This document shows positions 12,520 through 24,653 of a DNA stretch of 64,000 bases, piece after piece (the stretch's first letter is position 1; the number at the start of each line of letters is the position of its first letter). The DNA comes from Symsagittifera roscoffensis. Lineage: Eukaryota > Xenacoelomorpha > Acoela > Convolutidae. The stretch covers positions 20,321,461 to 20,385,460 of the forward strand of contig NC_087070.1 of NCBI RefSeq assembly GCF_963678635.1, in the 5' to 3' direction. The notes under the pieces were generated by a model. It had not been told where the DNA came from, searched no databases, and saw nothing but the letters and a program-made list of their open reading frames with translations. A program made the position numbers and the translations under genes.

Positions 12520-14793
12520 ATGTATATTCTAAAAATATTGATACTTCAACAAAAACTTTTTGTAACATTTTCCGATCAGAACACAAATCCTTCTCCCCGC
12601 ACAGGACCCCAGGACTTATTAGTAACACACTACGATTGTGAAGAAAATGAACAAAAAACACTACACAAATATCCAAAAAATCAAGTATCACAATGCGAAA
12701 CGGAACCACAAGCTATAGAAGCTACAAATGTAATAGCGACACTGTATTCAAAAGCCCGAGCAACAACAGTCGCAGGATATAAATTTACAGCAACATTTTC
12801 CGAAAAGAAAGTACATTGTTCACAAGTTTCAAACGGAAATAAAAACCGACTTGACCACGAATCATTCTACCAAAGTAATATAGAACGACTTCTACATCTA
12901 AATCCCGATGATTGTAAAAACGAGCTACTCAGATTAAATATCACAAGAAATAAAAACACCGACAGAAAACTAGTATATTTTCAAGTCTTTGCCGGTTCTG
13001 TACATCAAGCAGAACTTGAAAGATATCAAGGACATATAAAACTAGATGAAAAATACCCATACAACGGCGCACACGGAAGATTTACTTATGACATACACGA
13101 TAAGCACTGGATACCACACATTGGTATAAATAATCCATCAAACTGCAAAGCAGACACAAAAAGTAAAGGGTATCAAGAAATAATGTTTTTCGATTGGAAA
13201 ATGCAACTCGAAAAAATACAACTCACACGAGATTTATCCGACAACACAATGAACTATCAAGGAATTAGGTTATTGTGATCAACGATCAAGGTTATTGTGA
13301 TCCTACAACACGGACACAAGCAACAATTGTTTGGTTTCCCGAAGATACATGCACAACATTTCAAGTAGCAAAAATACACGCTCGAATGATAAAATTTCAC
13401 AAAAAATATTTTATAGAATTAATTCCATATGAACAAGTCCATCCATCACTAAAATAAAGTACTGATTTCCGAAATATCCATAATATAGAAAATAAATTCC
13501 AGTTAACTTTCAAAAAAGCAATGGTCAACCTGGTGGAAAACTAAAGCCACATGACACTAGAAGTACACGTTTACAAGAACTATCACTAATAAATAATACT
13601 TATTTTGGTAATATCCACTATGATATCCACTTAGATATGAAGTTACACTACACGAATAGTCGAATTTTTCAAGAAATGTCACTCTCCGAATTAGAAACAC
13701 TTCACCAACTATGCGAATTAGAAAGGACACAAATCCTACAATCACTCGCACTAGCAGTGTTAAAAATACGCAGGATATTTATTATCAGGAAATAGATCAA
13801 ATTTTCTAGACTACGAAGGAAACATTTTATGGTTTTATCCTTGTACCAAAAAAGTATCACCACTATATGTTTTTGAAGATAAACGCTGCTATAAAAGAAT
13901 CCCTATCTTTTATAAAAATAAGTTACATTTTGTTGACACACTTTCAAGACGAACATATTTTTGGGATACCGCAGTCCCATGTGGATCAGAAAATAGCCAC
14001 AATGTAGTACAATTGAACCCTGACGAAGATAAATTTTATCTTCTTACTCCATACCCCACGTTAATGCAATCACTCAAAAAATTTTCACCCGAAAGCATCA
14101 GAGCTATTGCTCGTAATCCAAATATTGATTTACAATCATTTGGAATATATTCAAAATCAGATATCCAACACCACATTAGAACACAACAATTCCAAGAATT
14201 ATTAACACAAATGGACACTATACAAAGACAATCAATTGACCAAAATTTACGCAAACTTGCCGAAACCGTAGGATTTGCAGATATTTATACACAAGATTAT
14301 AGCGGATATTTTAAAGACATTAAAGACTACATATAATTAAACGGTGAAAAATACAGACCACAGGATATTTCACCTATAAATATTTTTTAGCTTTGTCACC
14401 CTAAAAAACAAAATTCTAGCTTTTCTAGGATGGCCTTATTACATCTTAGAAAATTTAACTATCTTATACGCAATGTTTAACTTTATAGGATTTCTTTTCT
14501 CACTCTTGAAAGGAATCTATAACACATGCGCTATATACACACAAGTAAACAGACAAGCAAGTGTAGCACGCATACTGGTTGCAGGATTTTTTGGGATTTT
14601 TTCATCATCAATAAACAAAATACTTCTAGATGCACCAATAAAAGAATATAACACAAAAATATCCACAAGACAAAACACTTACGACGAAGAACACAATAAA
14701 ATAGAGATAACACCTACTGCACCACAGTTGCCACCCCTACCACAAAACCATTCATTATTATTAGCTCCCCTATCAACAGCTAATACACCCTAA
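12520..14793 (+). pseudogene. env: Env-like glycoprotein, broken
   Basis: A surface glycoprotein of the retroelement, inferred from position after pol, Cys pattern, and homology to the env at 22630-24653 in this window. Shared blocks are an N-terminal DC...C module followed by TLYS, and a later module with GYLLSGNR, ILWFYPC, RIPIFYKNKLHFVD and RRTYFW (about 13770-13960). A hydrophobic anchor lies near 14470-14620 (FIGFLFSLL and ILVAGFFGIF), followed by a short tail ending at 14793. At least four frameshifts (about 13262, 13460, 13765 and 14340) break the chain, so no full-length protein is made. The resemblance to envelope proteins of other env-bearing LTR elements is from general pattern only; I cannot place the viral source. 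Confidence 0.75.
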
Positions 14794-14794
14794 C

Positions 14795-16128
14795 ATCCTC
14801 ACTATAAATCAAATTTCATCCACAATAGAATCCTCAAACCCACCTACTCCTACACCCTCCTCAGCTTACACTGCATCATTAGCAAAATCATCCACATCCA
14901 CCGAATCATCAAATATCACTCACCGAGCTTATCGCACTTTTAAAAGAAAATTCCCGAACCATCCATTCCCGACCAAACCAGGAACAGCCTGCGAATATAT
15001 TAATCATCCACACCACACCAACACGAAAGATTTTCTAGCAATCACCTTACCCTCATTCGCACAGTATACTTAAAACACACCTAACGACACACGTAGTTTT
15101 GTAGATCAACATGTTTTAATGCCAACACTTCATTGGACAGCATATTACCATTTTACTAATCCCCTTTGCCTGCCACTATCTAGTACTCATAACGATATAG
15201 AAAAGAATAAAGATATGCTATGTAGACTCACCGCAACACTAACACCTAGACAATTTACTTATATAGGATATAAAAAATCACTAAAAACATTCACTGCACC
15301 CCGAGCTAACGAATTTACAAAAGAATATTACGACCATAATATCATCCGAACTAATCAAGACCAATTTCTAGATGACGACCGCTTCGCCAACCCACAACTA
15401 ACAGAAAAGTTCTTCATCAAAACCTCATATGTATTCACACTTAATATTTCTGATAGAAAATATGATCACATCATTTCTGAAGCACTAACTGATATTCAAG
15501 CTTACGAAAGTTTTAAGGAAAAGTTTCAGTTATTTTCACTAACCTTTCACTTCCTTGCACCACATGAACGCGATTTGCATGTTCACACGACATTATGTTA
15601 CGCACTAAACAGACTCATACATATACATACTATCGATTTATACAAAATCATTTTGATTTACATACTCCATCAAGACAACCACACCATCGTTTTCAGTTTC
15701 TTAACTCGAAGTACACTTCACCATTTTTTCTTAATTGCACCTATTTTATCAAGGATACTAACCTCCACGGCATCCTCCGCAATTATGACCCAGTAACACA
15801 AATGTATATATTTTGTCCCATCACGAAGACCTTTAATGCCGAAGAATCCAGACCCTTCCTTATCCCACATGAATTTATCCATCCTTTTGAAATCCCAATA
15901 TTAGAATTTATTCACAATACTAAATATAATCACAAAATATATAACCTCATTCAAAACACACCGTATGAGTTTGCAGTAGGCACCGAAGAACTAAAAACCA
16001 TTAAAGCACTTCAATTGCTTTGGCCACTGCTCCAAACTAAAAACATCATTCGCATACTAGCAAAAGTACTAACAAATTCGGACATAATACACGACATCTT
16101 TCCCCACGGCTTTTTCCCAGACGATTAA
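14795..16128 (+). pseudogene. Post-env ORF of unknown function, broken
   Basis: A frame overlapping the end of env opens before 14813. It continues through one TAA (15071-15073) to about 15600, then shifts frame and ends at 16128. Together about 435 codons. The first about 60 are Ser, Thr and Pro rich; the rest looks globular, with many aromatic and His residues. No signal peptide or transmembrane segment is obvious in the second half, and I recognise no family. Ordinary gypsy elements have nothing after env, so this is an additional gene of this lineage or a captured sequence. Homologous copies with intact frames would define its true limits. Confidence 0.5.
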
Positions 16129-16804
16129 CAAGTAAGTATAATTTAAAAATATTCTTAACTAAGGGTGAGTAACTCTTCAAAATAACCGAACTAAAACAAA
16201 ATGCTTTTGTGAAAACAACTAACTAAATTCATGATTAAAAAACCAAACTAATAAAAATTTTATAAAATGAAAATCATACCTTGCACTATATAGATCAACA
16301 CACAACAACAAAGACGAACATCGAAAGACAAAATGATCCCATTACACTCGAACAAGAATGGCTAACCACAACCGATATGCCGTCCACAATCGCAACTCAA
16401 AGGATTTAGAGTACGACTTGACTTCGCAGAAAAGGACTTCATTGAACTAGACCAATGACCACCTCGATGTTCAAGTATACGTACAGATCCGAGTTACAAG
16501 GCATCCCTTCCACACACAATCTCCACGCCATTCCCAGACGAGGTTGAACACAAAACAAGTTCTCTACATAATACAGAAAAACCCGTCATAGCAAACCATT
16601 TTGAAATCAGATTGATTTCATTGGGAAACACAGTCGTTGTCACAAAACGACACAACGATTGATGTCCTTAACTCCAGCGTCCTGGAACTTCTCTAACAAG
16701 AGGAACCGGACAAGAAGACGATGTTCGCCAAATACCAACGTTCATCATCCATCCTTTGAATTGCAGAAAGATAATTCTAAAAAACTCTGTAAAACCCGGA
16801 TGGG
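16129..16804 (+). other. 3' untranslated interior of the retrotransposon
   Basis: No open frame. The last bases before the LTR (cccggatggg) give only a weak purine tract, so the plus-strand primer site is not clear. Confidence 0.5.
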
Positions 16805-17214
16805 TGGAACCTGATCTAAACTATATTTTATGATTGGATAAATTAGATATTTTACCACTGTAAAGTATTTAATATTAACCAATCATGATCCATCTAACTA
16901 ACAACCCACTTATTTGTAAGTGCTGAAATTACTTGTAATTTCAGCACCAGAGAGATTTGAATTTAACTTAGAAATTAGTTGTCTCTCCAAGAGAACTTCA
17001 GCAGCCGCAACAAACCAGTATACCCTAGATCTATTGAGCCTAGCAGAGACTAGTTAAACACCCTGAGACTAGAAAGTATAAGAGTAAGATTAGGATCGGT
17101 ATTAGACTAAGAAGTTGCACGAATCTATCCGGCCGAAAATAAGATAGCGTGACGAGCAGACGGTGTACCCTATCCGAAATTACTCTATGAGTTAACCACA
17201 TCGGTCCTAACTCA
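16805..17214 (+). repeat. 3' LTR
   Basis: Matches the left LTR over its full 410 bp with about seven substitutions and carries the same palindrome at 16920-16947. It is followed directly by atac, the target duplication. Confidence 0.95.
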
Positions 17215-18369
17215 ATACGCGAGTCCAAAAATTAATAAAACATTGTCAAACTTGTGAAAAATGCTTTTCTCAGCTCCACACTGGATCAACGTGACGTAAT
17301 AAGTTCGTTTTTGGTGCGTATATTTTAGTATCTATCGGCGTTGCAGGCAAACTATTAGATTATGTTGGGAGATGTCAAGGCGGAATGTCAGAATGCATAT
17401 AGTAAAATACCAGCAATGAGTGTTAGGAGGTCTAAAGTTGAGAGTGAAAATTGCATATCGAGAACCCTGAATCCGTCCTTCAGGTCAATCGAATGGTTTC
17501 TGTCCATAGAATTTAACAGGCTTTTTCACGCGGCCCGTGATACTGCAGTCAACTTGATGTAAGAATATTGTAAATTTTTATCACAATAATTGCTTTTTCT
17601 CAAGGTCACTGGTGGTCGTCACTTCATAGCTATGACTTAGCGAGAAAACCAAAACAAAATTTTAGATAAATTTTTGATAATGTTTCTAGCAACAAAGGTC
17701 TATAAGTAGCTGAGTTCATTAGATTACCAAATGGCGCAAGATTATCGGACAGACTTGGGGATACCGCTTTTTCTAGCGTTAGGAACGGAAAACAGCAAGA
17801 TTTTTATGCAAAAAAATCACAAGTAGAAACGCTCAAAGAAGGGTAGGGTCGATTTGGCCAGAGGAGCATTCGAAATAGTGAAGAGCGTAACATACGAAAG
17901 AAACAAATCATTTAGCAAAGGTATGCAAGATCAAGAAAAGCGTCAGAAGCATTTCACGCCGCTCTCACTGCACAAATAGTCAATGAGTTAGTTAGAAAAC
18001 ATTTCATCTCGAGGATGGCAAACGTGACGCTACAGGATACACTAACATTCGGAACACCAACGCCAGAAGAAAAAAATGAATATGGTAATAAAGTTCGAAC
18101 ACATCAAACTAACAATGCAGCAATTGAGCAAAACAAACGCAAAAATTGCGGCAATAGCACTATCATCAAACTCAACCGAGAAGCTAAAAAAGAACCAAAA
18201 GTGAAGCATTAGACAACAAAATTGAGCAAAAAATACAAAAAAACATCAGAAATCCAAAAAGCACACAAAAGATAACCATGCACCAGCTTTGAAAAATTGT
18301 TTCGAATAATTATCTATTAAAAAAGTTTCTGACAAAAAAGATCCTATACAAGAACTGCAGCAAACCAAA
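17215..18369. other. Right flank of the retrotransposon, no gene seen
   Basis: Only short frames (up to about 66 codons) without motifs. I see nothing I can name. Confidence 0.5.
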
Positions 18370-18890
18370 CAAGACTGCTCGTATCAAGGCGAAGCCCTGA
18401 ATGTTCCGACTGCCTTTTAAGGTTTTATGGAGCAGTAATAACATTAAAAATTAAATGTAATAAAAAAAAATTAATTTGAAATTTTTTATGAAAATCATCC
18501 CCCCTCACGCCATTTAAAGTACAAAAAGATAGATTTAGCTCCTTGTAACAAATCAATTATGGCAAATAAGCTTCTTTCAACCAATTTGGAACGATTTTAA
18601 GACGGATTAACTCTCCGCTTACGCGTTAATAGCGCGAAATATATCGCGCGTTAATTGTCCCAAATTGGCGAAAATGGCAATCTTTAAACCCCCATAACTT
18701 TACGAAAATTGATCACAGGTGAAATATCTTTTCAAATTTGAGCTCAGGACAACAATGCCTTTTGAATGATATAAAAAAATTCCGTCAAAAATGGCTAGTT
18801 AAAAAGTCGAAATTTGCCTGAAGAAAAAAAAAACCCACCCCGAGCACAAATAATCCGTTACTTTCGTATCGAAAGTCGGAACAATAACGT
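18370..18890 (+). repeat. Dispersed hairpin-bearing repeat, copy 1
   Basis: About 520 bp that recurs in inverted orientation at 48157-48690 within HSPA12 intron 3, with many substitutions. It contains GCGCGA-aatata-TCGCGC (18635-18653), a GC-rich inverted repeat in AT-rich surroundings. Near the end is CTTTCG-tat-CGAAAG (18866-18880). No ORF. The dispersal suggests a non-autonomous DNA element or SINE-like repeat. No target duplication was identified. Confidence 0.6.
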
Positions 18891-19607
18891 AGCAAAGATG
18901 CATAGATAACAACAACTCAGGGATAATGCTGATGATTCAGAAAAGCTGCACGAAGATTGTAACTTATTAAAGGAAGTTTTTGACTTCGAAAACCAATTCG
19001 AAACCATTTCAATTAAGTCAGGCACCACAAAAAATAATGAAGAATGAAAAACACCTGCAATGTCCATTCTAACACAAAAAGAGGGGTGGCTCTACAGATA
19101 ACTGATCTATTGCGAGACCAAAAATCCAACCACATGCAGCCAATGAAAGCATTATTTCGAATACACAAACAAGTTATTCAATTGATGGTAAGTATAGTTA
19201 GGCGGATTTTTTCCTGAATTGGGGAAAACAAAAAACAAACCTGAATAACCCAAGAAAATCAAAATTTCTTCCGGCGGAAAAGTTGAATTTGTCAGCACAG
19301 TTTGTTGACTACATCAAACAACTATTTCTTTTTTTTTGGGTCCTTGAAGACACAGTTACGATCACCAGGTCTAAGGTCACAGACGCACCGGATATATTCT
19401 GGGTCTGGATTTATAGGGGAAAAGGGGACTCTCAACGACACAAATATCAGCACCAGCACCAAGGTGAATGCCAAAAATTGACGTTTTGCTGGGTGAGTAG
19501 TCAGAAGAGTGAAAAGAAAATTTTTTAATCATATCTGAACAATTTTTTGCGCAAAAATAGGCTGTCAAAAAACCAGGTCACAAGTTCGAAAGTTAAGCTA
19601 CTATTGT
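18891..19607. other. Intergenic, no gene seen
   Basis: AT-rich sequence between two repeats with no recognisable coding or RNA feature. Confidence 0.5.
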
Positions 19608-19827
19608 TGTTCTGAATTGAAATCAGAAACACAATTCTTAAACTTTTACCATATGTTCTGACTTGAAATCAGAAACATAATTCTTAAACTTTTACAATAT
19701 GCTACCTTGAAGTTATGTGTTTGCTCGGTTGATAAAATATCACCAAAAGCAAACATTACAGCATATGTTGTTTCTTTCTGATTGGTTTAACCAACAGATG
19801 GAATGGTGAAAATATTAAAATCTACGG

Positions 19828-19835
19828 TATATAAG
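19828..19835 (+). promoter_or_regulatory. TATA box of LTR-like promoter
   Basis: TATATAAG lies about 220 bp into the repeat and 40-50 bp after a CCAAT-like inverted repeat. This is a plausible Pol II promoter of the second gypsy lineage. Confidence 0.6.
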
Positions 19836-20427
19836 CCAAGCGAAAATATACCAGATCATTCGAACAACCATAACCAAAATCTCACAACCACTCTCATACT
19901 GAGATCCCAACCATCCTAATCATCAAAATCTCAACTCTCTATCTCGATAACTATCAATCTATACCCCAATGTTTCTTGACATAAAATTGATGTGTGTCCT
20001 CTATATTTGAAATAATATACCTATTTACGAGTGAAAGAAACTTTGTCTGTTGAATAAGAATAGGAAAGTCTTAGCAACATTCAGAAAGACCCCTTGTTCT
20101 AACTAGCTACGATTTGGTCGATCGCAATAAGTTAAGTCAAGTTAGTTTGGAATATTGTGCCCCATTCAAAAAAGCAGATGAATCCCGATGCTTATTCAAG
20201 ACGAATTAGATAAGGAAACAATAATTATTTTATCTAACATTGATTGGAAAACTGGATATGTGCACAAGTGAAAATTCATTGCATCAACTATAAAAACAGT
20301 AGAAAAAAAAGATTTGATAAAATTGGCTCTGGATGTCAAACTAATCAATTGACAACTGTTCAAACACTCATAACAAGTGCCTAACATTGCCTTGAAAAAA
20401 CCCAATGCCTACAAAATTTTTTGATGT

Positions 20428-20830
20428 ACTAAGATGAATGATTGCAGAACAGGAGATTGGCAAGCGGTACCTCACTTTGTTAGATCTGAATTTTGTGTTA
20501 AGTCAACTAAAATCAGCCGAAGATTCAGCTAAACAATGCAACTTTAAAACAGTAGTCTATTATGTTTAACAGGGAGCTAGACACTACTAACCAAGTTTTC
20601 TGGACTAGCTGATATGCCGTTCGAAAACCAGAACGCAAGGATTAGAACAAAAAATTACCGGCAAATTATATTGATGGCAATTTGACTCATCAAAAGGGAT
20701 GAAAAAGAACCCAAAAAACTAGCCAGCAAGGTTACTTTTAAATCCTAGTAAGACAAGCTTCGAGAAAAACTAAAATTGGCTGTTTCGATTAGAAATAACT
20801 AAGCCTAATTTAACGACCGTCAAATTTTTT
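20428..20830 (+). pseudogene. Gypsy reverse transcriptase remnant, copy 1
   Basis: Plus-strand frames give IGKRYLTLLDL, SAKQCNF, GLADMPF and a KLASKV block, in the order of the gypsy RT palm. Stops and frameshifts occur within and between them. The YxDD segment is not preserved. The gene is dead, and the identical decay in copy 2 shows it was dead before duplication. Confidence 0.75.
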
Positions 20831-21540
20831 AATCAAAAGTTAGTTGCTTTTGAACTACCAGAAGCAGTCAGTAGAGAACTAAAACCAAATAATTTTTTTT
20901 AAAAATTGACAAGAAAAACGTTTAGATGGAAGAAAAGCGGAGAGGAGAGAAAGCAGAAGCGAGTTTTATGATCCCATAGAAGAAACAATTAAAAAATTCA
21001 TTTAGCAGAAACCAATCTTCGGGGAAAAAAAGGAAGTGGCGGAAGCTTTTCGGCGGACGAAATTTTTTTTTGATGCAGCCCGAAAAATAAGGGCAGATCA
21101 GAAAATATACTAGAACAAAGCCACCCTCATGAGAAGTGGACACTGAAAAACGACGAACAAAGACTGACAGACACTAGGCTGTTATCTTTCCCAGTTAGTG
21201 GAGAAGAAGTGAGAAAACCACCTCGTAACACGATCGAATGCTAAACCAGTCAGGTTACTCGGAACAAAGACCGATCAAAATACTTCAGGTGGACTTGACC
21301 CTTAAAGAGAATGGGGAAGATGCATGGGAAGTCAATAAAGTGGAGCCCATCAGAGGAGTTAGTCACATGTCAAGAAAAGACAATTATAGACTACCCAAAC
21401 AATTTGACGAAAAATTTTGTCACTTCTCACCAGATTATTCGCCAACTTTACTGGCGGATTTGATACTCGCACACCTAGCTGAACCGAGGCACACAAGTTT
21501 CAAAAATTCACTCATTTAAAATTTTCAATATCTCAAAAAA

Positions 21541-21995
21541 TTGAGATTATCGAAAATTCAAAAAGTTGAAATTATCAAAAATTCAAAAATTGAAATTATC
21601 AAAAATTCAAAAGTTGAAAATTTCGAAAAGTTGAAACTATCAAATTTCAAAAAATTGAAATTACCAAAAATTCAAAAATTGAAATTATCAAAAGAATTTC
21701 GAAAAGTTGAAATTATCAATTTTCAAAAAGTTCAAATTATCAAAAATAGCAAAAATTGAAATAACCAAAATTTCAAAAAGTTGAAAATTTCGAAAAGTTG
21801 AAACTATCAAATTTCAAAAAAATGAAATTATCAAAAATTCAAAAATTGAAATTGTCAAAAGAATTTCGAAAAGTTGAAATTATCAATTTTCAAAAAGTTC
21901 AAATTATCAAAATAGCAAAAATTGAAATTACCAAAATTTCAAAAAGTTGAAAATTTCAAAAGTTGAAATTATCAATTTTCAAAATTATCAAAACA
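21541..21995 (+). repeat. AT-rich tandem repeat array
   Basis: Imperfect units of about 20-26 bp built on gaaattatcaaaaattcaaa, with a higher-order period of about 168 bp: the block from about 21612 recurs from about 21780. It separates the 1.88-kb repeat from the gag remnant. Confidence 0.8.
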
Positions 21996-22043
21996 TTAAA
22001 ACTTTAAATTGGATATCTTAACTTTAAATTGGAGAAAAGTAAG

Positions 22044-22430
22044 ATGGCCGATCACCCAATCACCTATCCTAATTTGTCTTTTGTATCATTTTCAGGAAAT
22101 GATCCAGATTTAAAAGCAAAAGCCTTTTGGACTTCAGTTGAGAATAAAATTGCTTTCTCACGAGGCCAACGACCCTAAGACGTTGACGCTCAGCCTAACT
22201 ATGATCACAGACAAAAAAGTTTGTTTGGATCTTTATTAACAGAAACAGCTCTTAATGGTATACTGATGAAGTAACTAATTCTACCACTTGGGTTGAACTA
22301 AAAAATCTTTTCCTAAAAAGATTCACTGATGGTAGAGACCGATTCAAGCATCGATTCAAGCATCGTCCTAAATTGCAAATAAAACCCCTCTCAACGGCCG
22401 TAGACACGTGCCAGTAAAAACAAATACGGC
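22044..22430 (+). pseudogene. gag: Gag capsid remnant of second gypsy element
   Basis: A frame from the ATG at 22044 reads MADHPITYPNLSFVSFSGND and then AFWTSVENKIAFSRGQ, RQKSLFGSLL, TTWVELKNLFLKRFTDGRD and FKHR. This is the N-terminal capsid pattern of a Ty3/gypsy Gag different from the one at 4.8 kb. A TAA after GQRP, a loss near NG, and a small duplication of gattcaagcatc (about 22340) break it. No nucleocapsid or pol follows. The sequence continues as decayed frames to about 22620 and then enters env. Confidence 0.75.
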
Positions 22431-22629
22431 ACAGTATAGTATATCAATTATAACTGAACAGCCGGCTTTGCTTAAACATGTCTTAAACAAATAAATTTTA
22501 TCAGAATCTGATCTCTATAAAGCAGCAAAAATAAGCCCAGAATCATTCTTTCAAAAACTCAGCAATTGCAAAAATCAATAACTTTAAACAATAATTTCTA
22601 AAATCACCGATCTCGTAGAAGGTGAAGTC

Positions 22630-24653
22630 ATGGACCTTGATCAATCAACGGACCAAATAATCGATGATTGGCTGAAAGTGAGTATAATTTCTATTTTCCG
22701 CCGCCGCCTAAAACTAAAAATTTTTTGGTTAGCTATATACACTCTTTTAATATTTCCCGAACAGATCTGCGCTTTTAACCCAGAGGACAATCTCTACGCT
22801 AGTACAGCAAAAGATCTAAAAATTGCGCATTTTGATTGTCAACTAATGACATCGAATAAAATTTTCTCACTTAATAAAGTAGTTCCCTGCAAAATACAAC
22901 CTGAAAATATCAAAACTAGAACAGCCGAGGTTACTCTCTACTAACGGCATTATAGAACAAAAATTATTGCGATAATGTGTCGTATAAAACACCAATCTAT
23001 CCGATGGTTTTGTGATTCTTTCGATTCAAGCGGAATAGACGCTCGCCAAAATATAATCACAACTGATATACACATTTCCCCTGACACTTGTAAGCACGCC
23101 ACCGAACGGGGATATGTTAACTTAGGATAATCAAAAAATATTCCTTTTCGCTTCGACGAAAAAATTGTCACAAATACAAATAGCGGCAAAGTTGATGGCA
23201 AATACCACAACGAATGCAGCGATCGTTCTTGGATCCACTTGGATATTTTCGAATCGTACATGCAAAATATTTCCTTAACTGTCAATCTAAAAGACGGCAC
23301 CGTGAATAACTGGCAAAAAATTCCATTGCTTTGTCCTGTATATGAAAACGGATGTGAAACAACATCACTCGACCCTTTTGCATAAAATTGGAACGAGCCC
23401 GAAAACTGCATTTTTTCGGTTCTCAATAAATTCGAAGCAAAAATGATTCGAAATGAAGAAAACTATTATATTGTAAGAGACTCTTTTACTAAAATATCCA
23501 ACCACCATACGCAAGGTAGAGACACTCAACAATTTATGCTAAAAATACTAAATAAACCACAATCTATATGTGGACACCCAAAAATAGTCTACCCGACCCA
23601 ATACGAATCATTGTTCATAGCATGACACAACGGTTCTAATATGGATACCGGTTTACAAATAAACCCGAGTGCTAATACAGGAATTATTCTTTCGGAACCA
23701 AACTTGACTTATGTAAAATACGCAAAAAGAAAATTATCCCTTTGCACCGGGACAAATAGACTACGAAGCTCATCTAGGAACAAAACTAGATTATATTCTT
23801 TTTCGAAGCTTTTACATGTTTCGAACTGCCGAATTGGCACTCTTAACGAATCAATGCGAGTTAGAACGCTCCATGATTCTCAATACTTTAATGCTCTCTA
23901 TCGAAAGCCCGCGTTTGGCCGGCTATATTTTGACCCGAAATAGGTCTATGTTTTCGGGGACCAATGGCAATGTTGTCTGGCTCTACCACTGCCAAAAGTT
24001 TTATTCTCCATTACAATTAATGGATGCATGCAATAATCGGATACCAATTATGTATCGCGAAAAAATTCATTTCGTCGACCTGATCACTCGACAAACTTTT
24101 AAATGGGCAGATCAACAAGACTGCTTCGATAAGCATTGAAATCTCTATCAACTAGATGTTGATAACGATAATTCTTGGATCGAACTCACACCCTCTATTA
24201 CTTGAGTAAAAGGTCCAGATCTTTTTAAGCCGAAAGAAATTAAACGGCAAGTAAATTACTCTCTTGCATTTAGTCATGATGCTTCTATTTACACTTATGC
24301 ACAAAGGCAAAAATTTTGGAGCATGATTACTGATCACACTGAAATGAACGGTATTTTACAAAAAGTATTCCAAACTTTTCTTAATGCAAGAAAACGCTTC
24401 TATCAGGACTCGAGTAGTCAATACGGATCTACGCAAAACATTTACTTAGACTATCTTATCTCGCCTGATTTTTGGAAGAACGAGTACACTCGTATTTTTG
24501 GTACAATACAGTACTATTTAGAAAAATGCGGAATAATATTCGCCTCTCTCCTTTTCCTCAAGTTTATACTCGACGCTCTTGTATTTGTAATAAAAGTTTT
24601 ACACATACACAAACTAACCGGCCGAACCCTTCATTTCGGAAAATTATGTTAGC
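22630..24653 (+). pseudogene. env: Env-like glycoprotein of second gypsy element, broken
   Basis: Starts at an ATG at 22630, followed by a hydrophobic leader (IFWLAIYTLLIFPEQICAF), a likely signal peptide. Next comes an ectodomain with FDC...VVPC...TLY, then GYILTRNR, VVWLYHC and RIPIMYREKIHFVD blocks, all homologous in order to the env at 12520-14793. A hydrophobic anchor (IIFASLLFLKFILDALVFVI) lies near 24530-24590. Stops are seen at 22942, about 23128, 23383 and 23623 in the first frame. A frameshift near 23730 follows, then further stops near 24137 and 24203. Several TGA stops sit where Trp would fit. Pol is missing between gag and env, so this is an internally deleted element. Confidence 0.8.

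Larger units (their letters stand above)
1174..17214 (+). mobile_element. Complete 16-kb env-bearing Ty3/gypsy LTR retrotransposon
   Basis: Two 410-bp direct LTRs (1174-1583 and 16805-17214) differ at about seven positions. Both begin TGGAACC and end AACTCA, so they have the expected TG...CA termini. The tetranucleotide atac lies immediately outside each LTR (1170-1173 and 17215-17218), a 4-bp target duplication typical of gypsy integrases. A TGG-starting primer-binding site follows the left LTR by 2 nt. The interior reads small basic ORF, gag, pol (RT, RNase H, integrase in Ty3/gypsy order), a transmembrane and proline-rich ORF, env, and a post-env ORF. Single in-frame stops and a few frameshifts interrupt nearly every ORF, so this copy is non-autonomous now. 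At 16.04 kb it is much longer than usual gypsy elements (about 5-8 kb), through extra ORFs and long untranslated stretches. Confidence 0.95.
19608..21486 (+). repeat. 1.88-kb direct repeat, copy 1 (LTR-like promoter fused to gypsy pol)
   Basis: Nearly identical to 26110-27986. The few differences lie in the first about 700 nt; the remaining about 1.2 kb looks identical by eye. The first about 550 bp looks like an LTR: it begins TG, with a tandem pair of about 50-bp units (19608-19700), a CCAAT-like palindrome (gattggtttaaccaac) and a TATA box. It is joined directly to a decayed reverse transcriptase (about 20428-20830) with no gag between. The last part (20880-21486) recurs, more diverged, at 50040-50620. 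No TSD or CA end is evident at 21486, so the whole repeat is not a simple LTR. It is better read as a duplicated LTR-pol fragment. Confidence 0.75.

Noticed and set aside
19608-21486. Simple 1.88-kb LTR of one element
   Set aside because: It includes reverse transcriptase motifs, its 3' part follows an RNase H remnant at 50 kb, and there is no CA end or target duplication.
22950-23426. 158-codon minus-strand ORF
   Set aside because: Antisense to the broken Env frame, which is the one with homology to the first element.
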